Shown: one piece after another, positions 1-8,987 of the stretch
Numbering within the stretch: position 1 is the stretch's first letter
Layout: each line of letters begins with the position of its first letter
Source: Leptofilum sp965223285
GTDB taxonomy: Bacteria > Chloroflexota > Anaerolineae > Promineifilales > Promineifilaceae
Assembly (NCBI RefSeq): GCF_965223285.1
Contig: NZ_OZ244997.1
Location: forward strand, 3,596,001-3,660,000
Length of the DNA stretch: 64,000 nucleotides
Direction: 5' to 3'
Program-made: the position numbers and the translations under genes
Notes under the pieces: generated by a model
The model's input: the letters and a program-made list of their open reading frames with translations, nothing else
What the model was told of the DNA's origin: nothing
Databases searched by the model: none

Positions 1-1
1 G

Positions 2-196
2 CTGTTGATTCCGCATTTGGGGCAAAGTGGGGCTGGTACAACCACTGCCCTGCCCAGCGATACGATTGATAAAGCCAAAGCACTTGGTCTCGATGAGATT
101 GTAAACCCGGATCTGCCCGCGTTGGATTACAACGAGCTGGGCAAAAATTCAGTCGGCATTGGCTTTGGAGAAGGTGTGGCCAACCAAACAGGATAG
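2..196 (+). CDS. C-terminal end of an unknown protein (cut by window edge)
   Basis: The reading frame is open at the left edge and ends 3 bases before the next start, so this is the last 64 codons of a longer gene. I do not recognise it. The tail has the string VGIGFGEGVANQTG, which faintly recalls the GVAIG-x-GA ending of the module found in the following genes, but it lacks the preceding GD steps. The very short spacing implies co-transcription with the membrane propeller gene, so it is probably the upstream member of the same island. No catalytic motif is visible in this piece. Confidence 0.6.
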   Translation: MLIPHLGQSGAGTTTALPSDTIDKAKALGLDEIVNPDLPALDYNELGKNSVGIGFGEGVANQTG

Positions 197-199
197 AAA

Positions 200-1393
200 A
201 TGGGTGAACCTGAACACAAGCAACGGGATACGGCCGTTCACGGCGATGTTGTTGGTGGTGACAAACTAACGGTTGGAGATATAGAAAACGCCAAAGGTGT
301 TGCCATTGGTCAAGGAGCTTCTGTCACAATCAATGAGATGGCAAAGAAGTATTGGTACTTGCTGATACTGAGCCTGGTTCTCGTCATTGTTGTTATTTTA
401 GCATTGCCAACGATTAACGAGATTTTGCCGGAGAGACGGCCGTCGCTTCAAGTTGAGCAAGAAATAAAAGAGTTGCCTATAGGTTCTGAGTTACAAGATG
501 TAAGCGTCAATGAGAACATGACCTTCTTGGCAACCCGTCAGGGAATTGTTTGGCTGAACAGTGAAACAGGTGGCTCAGACCGAATATTGAGTGACTATTG
601 GGTTACGGCCGTTGCCGCTAATTCAAACAATAACGAGCACATTTGGTTCGGAACCGATGAAGGTTTGGTCGGAATATATGACTTAGATGCTGACATATTT
701 CAGGAAGTAGAACACCCACTTTTACAGAATTGGATTACAGCAATCCATGAAGATCAATACGGTGCTGTTTGGATCGCTGATTCAGAAAATGGTCTCTTGA
801 AAATTTCTAATGATGCCACTCCTGAAGAATTTCCCTTGCCTGGAGAGCAAACACCGATCAGAGAGTTAGTCGTATTTACCACAAGTACAGGCGATGCACT
901 TATTGCTTTAACCCGAAGGGAGATAAATATATGGTATGACAATGAATGGCAGACCCCATTGAACGTCCCTGGCACAGGCTTTGCAAACAGCATTACTTCA
1001 GACGGGAAAAACACTGTTTGGTTTACAAAAAACGATGAGGTCATCCGGTTGCGTATTCCAGAAAATTTCAACCGCAATGAGATCGAATATAGCCTTACTG
1101 CTTGTAAACCCATCGAAAACAACATTTCCACAGGAATGGCCATTGACATAGAATATGGTTCCGGCTTTGTCTGGCTTGTTAGTCAAGGAGGGTTAGCACG
1201 ATCACAAGCTAATAACAGCGAGGTGAATGATTGTGGCGTGTGGGTGTCTGCAGATGGCGACACCTTGCCAGCATGGGATGAGTTACGAGCTGCCGAAATA
1301 GGCGTGTTTTGGGGGTCAGGCTGTAACCCAATCCTATGGGTTGTTGAACAATCAGAACTCAGATATCGAAAACTAAGGCTTTTGGAATGCTGA
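200..1393 (+). CDS. Membrane-anchored beta-propeller protein with GD module
   Basis: The protein has 397 residues. Residues about 12-46 form the shared GD module (HGDVVGGDKLTVGDI, then GVAIGQGASV). A single strongly hydrophobic segment follows at about 50-72, starting at YWYLLILSLVLVIVV. The remainder is a run of short blades of the two-component-regulator-propeller type (HIWFGTDEGLVGIYD, AVWIADSENGLLKI, NTVWFTKNDEVI, FVWLVSQGGLA). The likely topology is module in the cytoplasm and propeller outside, so it could report an external or envelope signal to the other module-bearing proteins downstream. The topology and role are inferred. The closing residues contain two cysteines (GCNPILW and LLEC). 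The start is 3 bases after the preceding stop, with only a weak ribosome site. Confidence 0.75.
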   Translation: MGEPEHKQRDTAVHGDVVGGDKLTVGDIENAKGVAIGQGASVTINEMAKKYWYLLILSLVLVIVVILALPTINEILPERRPSLQVEQEIKELPIGSELQDVSVNENMTFLATRQGIVWLNSETGGSDRILSDYWVTAVAANSNNNEHIWFGTDEGLVGIYDLDADIFQEVEHPLLQNWITAIHEDQYGAVWIADSENGLLKISNDATPEEFPLPGEQTPIRELVVFTTSTGDALIALTRREINIWYDNEWQTPLNVPGTGFANSITSDGKNTVWFTKNDEVIRLRIPENFNRNEIEYSLTACKPIENNISTGMAIDIEYGSGFVWLVSQGGLARSQANNSEVNDCGVWVSADGDTLPAWDELRAAEIGVFWGSGCNPILWVVEQSELRYRKLRLLEC

Positions 1394-1410
1394 TTGTCAA
1401 GGAGGATTTA

Positions 1411-2232
1411 ATGTCTAATCATAAACAAAATGTGAAGTTAAACGAATTAGAAATGACAGCAGCAACTATCTTGGGGTTATTAAATGACCAGGATGATGTT
1501 GTGGCGGTAAGATATTTAGTGGGAAATTTTCTCACCTTTATGCCGGTAAAAAATTTTGAGGGGAATGTTCCTCGCTTTGAGAATTTGGAAAAATCATTAT
1601 CACAGGTTGAAAATCGCTTTACGCGCTTTGATGATTTATCATTTTCGCAACGCTCCAAGCAATTTCGTGACCTCATAGTCAACCGATTCTCTCAAAAATA
1701 TCTTGCTACTTCGGAGGCACAAAGAGTGCTTTCAGAAATGTCACTTTCTGAGCCTGCCACAGAGGTTGTGTACGCTTTATTTAACAGTAAGGACAACCTT
1801 GAATCGTTTATTCAAGCACCAGAAGCATTTATAAATGCAAAAGAAGATGAAGTACACAAGCGGGTATCAGCTGAGGAACGAGCCGCTCTTATGGCAATTG
1901 CAAACGACGAGAAACTTCTATGGCAAGAATTTGATCAAGCCTCGCTAGGTGATGCTGACGGTGATGGCGACACTTACATTCTCATTGGAAGCGAACCATC
2001 TGTTGGTGTTCCATCTCAAGAAGCGATGATATGGCTGCATAAAAACCTATCATCATTTTTTGCAGAGTATGGTTATCTGCCCGGTTATGGTAGTTATGTA
2101 ACCGAGGCTTACCTGCGCACCCATGTCGTTTTAGGGCCTGGGGTATCAGAACAGGAAAAAGACTTCCTTGTAAGAAATGGAATTAATGTTTATGACCGTC
2201 GAAATTCTAAATTGATTGGTTCTTTAGGTTAG
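1411..2232 (+). CDS. Hypothetical protein, 273 aa, in the GD-module island
   Basis: I chose the ATG at 1411 because AAGGAGG lies about 7 bases before it. An upstream in-frame ATG at 1387 would overlap the previous gene and has no ribosome site. I do not recognise a family. The first half is helical and charged. The middle contains an Asp/Gly cluster (GDADGDGDTY) that could bind a metal but is short. The C-terminal third has an alpha/beta look. There is no GD module, transmembrane segment or signal peptide. Its position between two module-bearing genes, in the same direction and with short spacing, suggests that it works in the same system. Confidence 0.7.
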   Translation: MSNHKQNVKLNELEMTAATILGLLNDQDDVVAVRYLVGNFLTFMPVKNFEGNVPRFENLEKSLSQVENRFTRFDDLSFSQRSKQFRDLIVNRFSQKYLATSEAQRVLSEMSLSEPATEVVYALFNSKDNLESFIQAPEAFINAKEDEVHKRVSAEERAALMAIANDEKLLWQEFDQASLGDADGDGDTYILIGSEPSVGVPSQEAMIWLHKNLSSFFAEYGYLPGYGSYVTEAYLRTHVVLGPGVSEQEKDFLVRNGINVYDRRNSKLIGSLG

Positions 2233-2269
2233 TTTTTACAAGTTAAGGCTCTAAATTCAAGAGGTAATA

Positions 2270-4333
2270 ATGAGCGAACAAGCCAACAAGGGTGTGCAAG
2301 TCCATGATATTACAGATGGTCAGGGGGTTGCGGTTGGTGATGGCGCAACGGCCGTTCACATAGACGCGATGGGCAATGTGGGGGATGTGATTACAGTTGC
2401 CAAAATGAACCTGATCAACCACGGGACAGCCGAACGGGTTGCCAGTACCCGGCAAATTGCGGAACCGCCAGACAGTTATATCGCACGACCCGAAGCAGAA
2501 GCGGAGTTGGCAGCCTTATTAACTGCGGAACATGAAGGGTTTCATGTTGTTCATTTGTATGGATTGCCCGGCGTCGGAAAATCCTGGTTGGCGCGCAGGG
2601 TGGCCAAAAGCCTGGAGGAGCATTTTGGCGATGGGACGCTGTGGGCCAATTTAGAGCATACCAAGTTTCGTACGGCCGTAAAACATTTCATAGAGCCGTA
2701 TGATCAGACAATCAACCACAACAGCCTGCGCAGCAACAGTGAATATGTGGCAGCCATGACGGAAGCCTTTGCCGGTCGGCGCATTTTAATCGTCCTGGAT
2801 CAGCTAGATGACAGCCGAGATGGGTTAACAGAGTGGCTCCCGTCAACCTGCCCAAACTGTGTTGTCCTTCTGGTTTCTCAGCAACCCCCATCGGGCATGA
2901 ATGAAAATGAAAAAAGCTATCAACTTTCTGGCATGACGGAGGCTGAAGCGTTGCAGCTATTTGACCAACTGCTCAAGCAGACAGACGGGTCTAAGGCGTA
3001 TGATGACGCTTCCTTAAAAGCGTTGGCCGAAAAGCTGGATTACATTCCTGCGGCAATCAATACGGTTGTGAGGGATATAAAAATCAAGTTGACAACCCCT
3101 GAGGATTATCTGGAGATATTGGCTTCCAATGATGATGTGGGAGCGATTTTTCACCCACATTTACCAGGATTGGAAACGGTTTACGATAACTTGCCTGAAA
3201 ATGCCAAAACATTGTTTCCCTTTCTTGGCATCCTCAAAAACTCATTGTGGACCGCTGATGATTTATACACGATTTCGCGCAAAGGCAGCCGTGTCATTGA
3301 AACGGGACTGGCTCAACTTGAGCGGGCTGGGTTAATAGAAAAAGGGGAGAACCGGGAATGGCAGGGTGAACGGCCGTTCACCCGCTACCGAACCCCATCA
3401 ACCATTAGCAACTTCGCCTTTGAAAAATTGCTAGAAATTGGTGGGGAACATCTCATTGCCGCCACAACGGTTTTGCAAGCATCCGATACGATGCAAAAAG
3501 CCGAGATGGTTTTGCGCTATGTGCGGCAAGCCATCTTGAAGGAATGCTGGCGAGATGAGAACAATCGCAACCTGCTCATACAAAGTATTGACAAACAGTT
3601 TGCGAATAAAGGCGCTGCGGTTACTGGGCAGAACGGCCGTTCAGCAGAAGAATCAACCAGCATGTTTGCTATCCCCCGTGACCCACTGCTAGACTTTTTC
3701 GAGAACGTGGTGTTGAGCAATGATGCCCATACCGAAAAATGGCTAAGCACCCTCCGCGCCACGGATTTCCCCATGCTGCGCAACCAGCTTGAAGAGGTGT
3801 TTAACTGGGCCTTGGAAAAAGAAGATTGGCCGCTGCTGCGCCAATTTGCCAATAACATCAATGTCAACACAGAGTGGCTGATTGACACAAAGTTGCTAGG
3901 AGAAAAAGAAGAGCGTGATTGGGTGAAATTTAACTTCCTTTTTCCGCTTCTAAAAAGGCTGGAAGTGAAAAACTTTGAATTAGTTGATGTCATATTGAAA
4001 GCACCCAACATCAAAAAATCTTCCTGGGAAAATTGCCAATTCATCGCCACAAAATGGCTAGGAGCGTATATCTTTTCATCCACATTTACCGATATTGATA
4101 TGGTAGGCATAGAAATGCCAGGGGGTGTTATCGCTAACTCAAAGTTCATTGATGTCGATGCCCGGTATGGGGATTTCCGAGGCACAATTTTCCAAAAGTG
4201 TATATTCAAAAATGTTAACTTCCGCGGGGCGCGTTTTGATAAGGCGAAGTTTGTGGATTGTTACTTTAGCCGAGTCGATTTCCGCTTAACTCGCCTTGAG
4301 GAAGCGTTTGCTAGAAATTCTTATAAGAAATAG
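2270..4333 (+). CDS. NB-ARC-type STAND NTPase with GD module and pentapeptide-like tail
   Basis: The protein has 687 residues. An N-terminal module (DITDGQGVAVGDGATAVHI, about 13-31) precedes a STAND NTPase. The P-loop is GLPGVGKS at 98-105 and the Walker B strand is ILIVLDQLDD at about 172-181. Next come a sensor-like strand (CVVLLVSQ), helical and winged-helix regions, and a long helical middle. The last about 110 residues contain degenerate pentapeptide-like steps (GDFRGTIF, NVNFRGARFDKAKF), which typically form a right-handed beta-helix. STAND proteins act as ligand-gated oligomerisation switches. Here the N-terminal module is probably the output or recruitment surface and the tail the sensor, which is inference. 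The ribosome site is GAGGT upstream of the ATG. The next gene starts 24 bases downstream. Confidence 0.85.
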   Translation: MSEQANKGVQVHDITDGQGVAVGDGATAVHIDAMGNVGDVITVAKMNLINHGTAERVASTRQIAEPPDSYIARPEAEAELAALLTAEHEGFHVVHLYGLPGVGKSWLARRVAKSLEEHFGDGTLWANLEHTKFRTAVKHFIEPYDQTINHNSLRSNSEYVAAMTEAFAGRRILIVLDQLDDSRDGLTEWLPSTCPNCVVLLVSQQPPSGMNENEKSYQLSGMTEAEALQLFDQLLKQTDGSKAYDDASLKALAEKLDYIPAAINTVVRDIKIKLTTPEDYLEILASNDDVGAIFHPHLPGLETVYDNLPENAKTLFPFLGILKNSLWTADDLYTISRKGSRVIETGLAQLERAGLIEKGENREWQGERPFTRYRTPSTISNFAFEKLLEIGGEHLIAATTVLQASDTMQKAEMVLRYVRQAILKECWRDENNRNLLIQSIDKQFANKGAAVTGQNGRSAEESTSMFAIPRDPLLDFFENVVLSNDAHTEKWLSTLRATDFPMLRNQLEEVFNWALEKEDWPLLRQFANNINVNTEWLIDTKLLGEKEERDWVKFNFLFPLLKRLEVKNFELVDVILKAPNIKKSSWENCQFIATKWLGAYIFSSTFTDIDMVGIEMPGGVIANSKFIDVDARYGDFRGTIFQKCIFKNVNFRGARFDKAKFVDCYFSRVDFRLTRLEEAFARNSYKK

Positions 4334-4357
4334 TGTGTCACAATTCAGGAGGTAAAA

Positions 4358-5929
4358 ATGAGTAAAATTTTTGAACATGGTTACGCAGTTGTGATTGGTG
4401 TCGATGAAAATAATATTTCTCGGCTGGCCCTGCCAACGGTGGCCAAAGATGTGCAGGCGGTGCATGATGTGTTGGTACACCCTGAGCGGTGCGCCTACAA
4501 ACCAGACAATGTGAAGCTGCTCAAGGGTGCAGAGTCCACCAAAACAGAGATTTTGGACGCGCTGTATTGGTTGCAGGATAAGGTGAAGGAAGATGCGGAG
4601 GCAACGGCCGTACTCTACTACTCCGGTCACGGTATGGTAGACAAAGCAACGGATCAATATTATCTCATTCCCTATAACATTCGCTCCATGAGCCGCGTGC
4701 GCGCCGATGCCATCAAAGCCGAAGAACTCACGGCCGAAATCAGCACCATCAAAGCCAAACGAATGCTGGCAATTTTAGATTGCTGCCACGCAGCTGGCAT
4801 GGATGTGAAAGACATTGAGCTAGACGCCCCAGAAGTTGATGCTGCGCCGTTCCCACTCGATTTGCCGGAAACCAAAGACATTCCCGACCTGGACATAGAA
4901 CCCGGCGGCAAAGCCGTCAGCGACTTGCTGGATGGACAGGGCCGCGCCGTTCTCAACTCTTCAACCGGGGCACAATCCTCATACATCCGTACCGATGGCA
5001 AGATGAGCTTGTTCACTTACCATCTCATTGAGGCACTCACAGGACATGCACCCCACGCCGAGGATGCCGCCGTTGTGTATGTCACCGATGTGATGAGCTG
5101 GGTGACGCACAAAGTCAAGCAGTCGGCCAAAGAGCAAAACCGCGACCAAACCCCCGTCATGCGCACCTCTGGCGTCTTCCCGGTGGCGCAGCTCATTGGT
5201 GGCCAGGGTGTCGCCAAAGGCCTGGGCGGCACACCCCCCGACCCATTGGCAGAGTTGCCGCCCGCAGGCACAACCTTTAACCAACAAAACCAAACAGTGC
5301 ATGGGGCACAGGTCAACGTGGGCGGCGATGCCCACATTGGACAGATTGGCAACAACATCGACACAGGTGGCGGCGATTACGTGGAAGGGGATATGGTTAA
5401 GAAGGAAGGTGGTGTTCACATAGACGGAGGTTTTAATATGAGTGGCGGTAATTTTATTGGCGGCGATGGAAAAATAGTCCAGGGTGATGAAATTCATGGT
5501 GACAAAATAGGAGGCGATAAAGTGGCAGGTGACAAAGTAGAAGGTGACCAAATTTCTGTGGGAAACATTACCGGAGCAACCGGCGTAGCAATTGGGCGTG
5601 GGGCGCAGGCACATGTGCAACAGGGGGTTAGTGGTGGCGAGTTAGCCGAGTTTTTCCAGAAGGTGCATCAGCACATTCAGCAACGCCCGGAAGACCCAGA
5701 TGTGGATAAGTCAGAAATTGAAGCAGAAGTTCAGAAGATTGAAGCTGAGACGACCCAGAATGAGGAGCCAAACGAAAACAAGCTAGAGCGATGGCTGAAG
5801 AATTTGGCGAGTATGGCTCCCGACATTGTGGATGTGATGGCTGCTTCTTTGGGAGGACCCGTTGCGGGCGCAACGGCCGTCTTGCGCAAAGTCATTAACA
5901 AAGTGAAACAAAGCCAATCAACTGGTTAA
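4358..5929 (+). CDS. Caspase-like (peptidase C14) protein A with long GD module
   Basis: The protein has 523 residues. The caspase/metacaspase p20-like domain spans about 8-150. It has the catalytic histidine in YYSGHG (H91) and the cysteine in DCCHAAG (C143), followed by a p10-like region to about 275. A Pro-rich linker leads to an unusually long GD module (about 338-420) with consecutive GDEIH, GDKIG, GDKVA, GDKVE and GDQIS steps ending in VGNI and GVAIGRGA. The last about 90 residues are helical and charged, then an amphipathic/hydrophobic helix (MAPDIVDVMAASLGGPVAGA). This tail is shared with protein B and weakly with the third scaffold. The ribosome site is GGAGG. The stop codon overlaps the ATG of a small ORF that has been interrupted by an insertion sequence. 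Role inferred: an executioner protease recruited through the GD module. Confidence 0.88.
   Translation: MSKIFEHGYAVVIGVDENNISRLALPTVAKDVQAVHDVLVHPERCAYKPDNVKLLKGAESTKTEILDALYWLQDKVKEDAEATAVLYYSGHGMVDKATDQYYLIPYNIRSMSRVRADAIKAEELTAEISTIKAKRMLAILDCCHAAGMDVKDIELDAPEVDAAPFPLDLPETKDIPDLDIEPGGKAVSDLLDGQGRAVLNSSTGAQSSYIRTDGKMSLFTYHLIEALTGHAPHAEDAAVVYVTDVMSWVTHKVKQSAKEQNRDQTPVMRTSGVFPVAQLIGGQGVAKGLGGTPPDPLAELPPAGTTFNQQNQTVHGAQVNVGGDAHIGQIGNNIDTGGGDYVEGDMVKKEGGVHIDGGFNMSGGNFIGGDGKIVQGDEIHGDKIGGDKVAGDKVEGDQISVGNITGATGVAIGRGAQAHVQQGVSGGELAEFFQKVHQHIQQRPEDPDVDKSEIEAEVQKIEAETTQNEEPNENKLERWLKNLASMAPDIVDVMAASLGGPVAGATAVLRKVINKVKQSQSTG
4391..5382 (+). repeat. 992-bp direct repeat, copy 1 (caspase catalytic region)
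   Basis: This segment matches 6934-7925 at a constant offset of 2543 bases, with no difference seen by eye. It covers nearly the whole caspase domain, the linker and the first residues of the GD module. The sequences diverge abruptly on both sides: the first 33 bases of the genes differ, and the tails differ after GGGDYV. This implies recent duplication or gene conversion. Confidence 0.9.
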
Positions 5930-5962
5930 TGATATTACAGGACTTACGCAATCGTTCTAGCC

Positions 5963-6760
5963 GGGAGTGACTAAACACAAAGGCATGGTATAAAAGGCAC
6001 ATGAACCAATGTCCTCACTGTCACCGAACAACTCATCAAGTCAAAAATGGCAAAACTGTGGCTGGTAGCCAGGTTTTCAAATGCAAAGCCTGCAATCGTA
6101 AATATGTGCCCCAGCCTCAGCCAAACGGTCATCCAATTACCATCCGCCAACAAGCCATTCGCTTGGTCCTGGATGGCAATAGCCAACGTCAGGCCGCCAG
6201 ACACCTGGGGGTTGCGCCGCAGTCGGTTGCCAATTGGCTCAAAGCCTACGCTGATAAGTTGCCACCGACCTTGCCCGGCCCTGATGGGCCAGTGGAAGTG
6301 GCTGAACAGGACGAACTGTTCACGTTCATCGGTGAGAAAAAAACGAAATCTACATCATGACCATTGTAGACCGGTACACTCGATGTTTTCTAGGGATTGA
6401 GCCTGTTTTGCAACGTACGCAGGCAGTGGCGCAAAAACTGGTTGATGAGGCACCTGCCGGACAATATTACAGCGACAAATTTCCCCTGTACGACAGCTTG
6501 GTCTATCGTCGAGGCTATCATTTATCGCTAAGTGATAAGAGCGAAACGTACTCAGTCGAAGGCGGTAATGCAGAGTTACGACATTATCTCACTCGATTGG
6601 TGCGTAAGAGTCGTTGCTTCTCACGCAGCTTAGCTTGGCTAAATCGTCATGTGAAAGCGTTTGCTCATGCCTGGAACCAGCGGCAATTGCACAATCGGGC
6701 TCGGCCGTTTGACAAGAAGCATCTGATTGAGTTCGTATGCCTACAGAATTAGTCACTCTC
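5963..6760 (+). mobile_element. IS1-family insertion sequence (798 bp)
   Basis: An 8-bp target duplication TTCTAGCC flanks the element at 5955-5962 and 6761-6768. The terminal inverted repeats begin GGGAGTGACTAA (left) and GAGAGTGACTAA (right, complement). About 17 of the first 24 positions match, including a second block AGGCAT. Size, duplication length and the two-frame transposase all fit the IS1 family. It lies between the two near-identical caspase genes, inside the short ORF that followed caspase A. Confidence 0.88.
6001..6752 (+). CDS. IS1-family transposase (InsA/InsB, -1 frameshift)
   Basis: The first frame (6001-6360, 119 codons) encodes an InsA-like protein with an N-terminal zinc ribbon (CPHC, then CKAC) and a helix-turn-helix (QRQAARHLGVAPQSVANWL). 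The InsB-like part lies in the -1 frame to 6752. It has the DDE-type landmarks of IS1: TIVDRYTRC, YYSDKFPLYDSL and VEGGNAELRHYL before LVRKSRCFSRS. The frames meet at a run of seven A residues near 6337-6343. A -1 slip there gives an uninterrupted product continuing into NEIYIMTIVDR. Programmed frameshifting is known for IS1, so the element may be intact. No separate InsB start is needed. Confidence 0.85.
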
Positions 6761-6906
6761 TTCTAGCCAATCTCTGACCGAGCTGGACAAATGGCATAAC
6801 AAGACACCGACTACAGCTCGAAAATTGCTTAAGTTCCATTGTTATTGTGGATGGACTCTAAAAGCCCCTAAAAAATTTTAGACGCTTACTCTGAAAGGAT
6901 TCAATA

Positions 6907-8958
6907 ATGCCTTTTGAACATGGTTACGCGGTGGTGATTGGTGTCGATGAAAATAATATTTCTCGGCTGGCCCTGCCAACGGTGGCCAAAGATGTGCAGG
7001 CGGTGCATGATGTGTTGGTACACCCTGAGCGGTGCGCCTACAAACCAGACAATGTGAAGCTGCTCAAGGGTGCAGAGTCCACCAAAACAGAGATTTTGGA
7101 CGCGCTGTATTGGTTGCAGGATAAGGTGAAGGAAGATGCGGAGGCAACGGCCGTACTCTACTACTCCGGTCACGGTATGGTAGACAAAGCAACGGATCAA
7201 TATTATCTCATTCCCTATAACATTCGCTCCATGAGCCGCGTGCGCGCCGATGCCATCAAAGCCGAAGAACTCACGGCCGAAATCAGCACCATCAAAGCCA
7301 AACGAATGCTGGCAATTTTAGATTGCTGCCACGCAGCTGGCATGGATGTGAAAGACATTGAGCTAGACGCCCCAGAAGTTGATGCTGCGCCGTTCCCACT
7401 CGATTTGCCGGAAACCAAAGACATTCCCGACCTGGACATAGAACCCGGCGGCAAAGCCGTCAGCGACTTGCTGGATGGACAGGGCCGCGCCGTTCTCAAC
7501 TCTTCAACCGGGGCACAATCCTCATACATCCGTACCGATGGCAAGATGAGCTTGTTCACTTACCATCTCATTGAGGCACTCACAGGACATGCACCCCACG
7601 CCGAGGATGCCGCCGTTGTGTATGTCACCGATGTGATGAGCTGGGTGACGCACAAAGTCAAGCAGTCGGCCAAAGAGCAAAACCGCGACCAAACCCCCGT
7701 CATGCGCACCTCTGGCGTCTTCCCGGTGGCGCAGCTCATTGGTGGCCAGGGTGTCGCCAAAGGCCTGGGCGGCACACCCCCCGACCCATTGGCAGAGTTG
7801 CCGCCCGCAGGCACAACCTTTAACCAACAAAACCAAACAGTGCATGGGGCACAGGTCAACGTGGGCGGCGATGCCCACATTGGACAGATTGGCAACAACA
7901 TCGACACAGGTGGCGGCGATTACGTCAGCGGAGACAAAGTAGAAGGCGATTATATTTCTGTAGGCAACATCAGTGGCGCGTCTGGTATCGCTATTGGCCG
8001 TGGGGCCTCGGCGGCAATGAATCAAAAAGGAAGAGTGGCTTTTATTCAAAAACGCAGGTTTGAAGCTGCTCTTCCAAAATTAGTTTGTTGTGGTTGCACT
8101 ACTGAACTACTTACAATGATTCCGCGTGTTTACGATCTTGGCTTAGAGGCCTTTTTGCCGATTGAAACAGAAGCTGGCGATATCATAAACAAAGAAGATG
8201 TTTCATCAAGAGATGTCGAGATAAAATTTCCCACTGCTAAAGACCCTGTGCTTGTATTCATAAAAGTCGAGACTTCCAAACTTGATTTTGAAGTAGAGAA
8301 CCCTATTAAAGTCGTTAAGGTGTATCCAGACCTAGAAGGGGATTACGAAACATTTTTTTTAACTGCTTTGCGTGTAGTGCCAACAGCGAGAATAGCCGTA
8401 CGACTTTTCAAGGATGAAGCATTTACTGAATCTATAGGTACACTTCGCTTTAGCCTACCCATTGAACCCGAAGATACTGGAATCGGTGAGCGTTTACTGC
8501 AAGTTCGCCAGCAAGAAAAATTGTTTAGATTGGCACAGATGCCAATTACCTACGTTGCGGGTAATAATGTAGGTGGTGATATGATTAATGCCACAATTAC
8601 AGATTCTACAAGCATTGCTCTTGGGCGCGATGCAAGTGCAACAGTCAATCTAGGTATCAGTGGCTCAGAGTTGGCACAATTGTTCCAGACTGTGTATCAG
8701 AAAATTCAGCAACGCCCAGACGACCCAAATGTGGACAAAGAAGAGATTGCTGCAGAGGTTCAAAAGATTCAAGAAGAGGCGACTGAGGAAGAAACACCGA
8801 ATGAAACAAAGCTGGAACGGTGGATGAAAAACTTAGCAGATATGGCTCCCGACATTGTGGACGCGATGGCAGCTTCACTTGGAGGGCCTGTTGCAGGAGC
8901 TACGGCCGTTTTGAAAAAGATAATTGATCGGGTTAAGCAAGCAAAAGAGGGTGGTTAA
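6907..8958 (+). CDS. Caspase-like (peptidase C14) protein B with two GD modules and beta-domain
   Basis: The protein has 683 residues. The first about 340 are essentially the same as caspase A, with catalytic H89 and C141 in YYSGHG and DCCHAAG. A short GD module follows (SGDKVEGDYISVGNI, then GIAIGRGASA, about 340-375). Then comes a beta-rich domain (about 385-515) that is also found in the next gene. A second degenerate module (GNNVGGDMINATI, then SIALGRDASATV) precedes the shared helical tail ending in LGGPVAGATAVLKKI. Compared with protein A, the tail has been remodelled while the protease is unchanged. The ribosome site is AAGGA. Expression may depend on the upstream operon or on the interval left by the IS. 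Likely an effector protease; the substrate is unknown. Confidence 0.87.
   Translation: MPFEHGYAVVIGVDENNISRLALPTVAKDVQAVHDVLVHPERCAYKPDNVKLLKGAESTKTEILDALYWLQDKVKEDAEATAVLYYSGHGMVDKATDQYYLIPYNIRSMSRVRADAIKAEELTAEISTIKAKRMLAILDCCHAAGMDVKDIELDAPEVDAAPFPLDLPETKDIPDLDIEPGGKAVSDLLDGQGRAVLNSSTGAQSSYIRTDGKMSLFTYHLIEALTGHAPHAEDAAVVYVTDVMSWVTHKVKQSAKEQNRDQTPVMRTSGVFPVAQLIGGQGVAKGLGGTPPDPLAELPPAGTTFNQQNQTVHGAQVNVGGDAHIGQIGNNIDTGGGDYVSGDKVEGDYISVGNISGASGIAIGRGASAAMNQKGRVAFIQKRRFEAALPKLVCCGCTTELLTMIPRVYDLGLEAFLPIETEAGDIINKEDVSSRDVEIKFPTAKDPVLVFIKVETSKLDFEVENPIKVVKVYPDLEGDYETFFLTALRVVPTARIAVRLFKDEAFTESIGTLRFSLPIEPEDTGIGERLLQVRQQEKLFRLAQMPITYVAGNNVGGDMINATITDSTSIALGRDASATVNLGISGSELAQLFQTVYQKIQQRPDDPNVDKEEIAAEVQKIQEEATEEETPNETKLERWMKNLADMAPDIVDAMAASLGGPVAGATAVLKKIIDRVKQAKEGG
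6934..7925 (+). repeat. 992-bp direct repeat, copy 2 (caspase catalytic region)
   Basis: This is the partner of 4391-5382. Homology starts just inside the gene (GTGATTGGTG) and stops at the first codons of the GD module, so the catalytic part is homogenised and the tails are free to differ. Confidence 0.9.
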
Positions 8959-8987
8959 GCTCATATTCACTTTAACTTTCAGAGGAA

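Larger units (their letters stand above)
5929..6881 (+). pseudogene. Small 48-codon ORF interrupted by the IS1-family element
   Basis: If the IS and one copy of the 8-bp target duplication are removed, the flanks join into one open frame. It runs from the ATG at 5929 (which overlaps the caspase stop as TAATG) to the TAG at 6879-6881. The restored product has 48 residues, begins MILQDLRNRSSQSL and ends with a Cys-x-Cys patch (KFHCYCGWTLKAPKKF). The start-stop overlap suggests translational coupling to caspase A. I do not recognise the product. It could be a small partner or a decayed remnant of an older element. The frame match across the insertion is direct; its being a gene is inference. Confidence 0.5.

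Noticed and set aside
4391..7925. Composite transposon flanked by the repeated caspase segment
   Set aside because: The only IS lies between the copies with its own 8-bp target duplication in a separate ORF, so it inserted independently of the 992-bp duplication.
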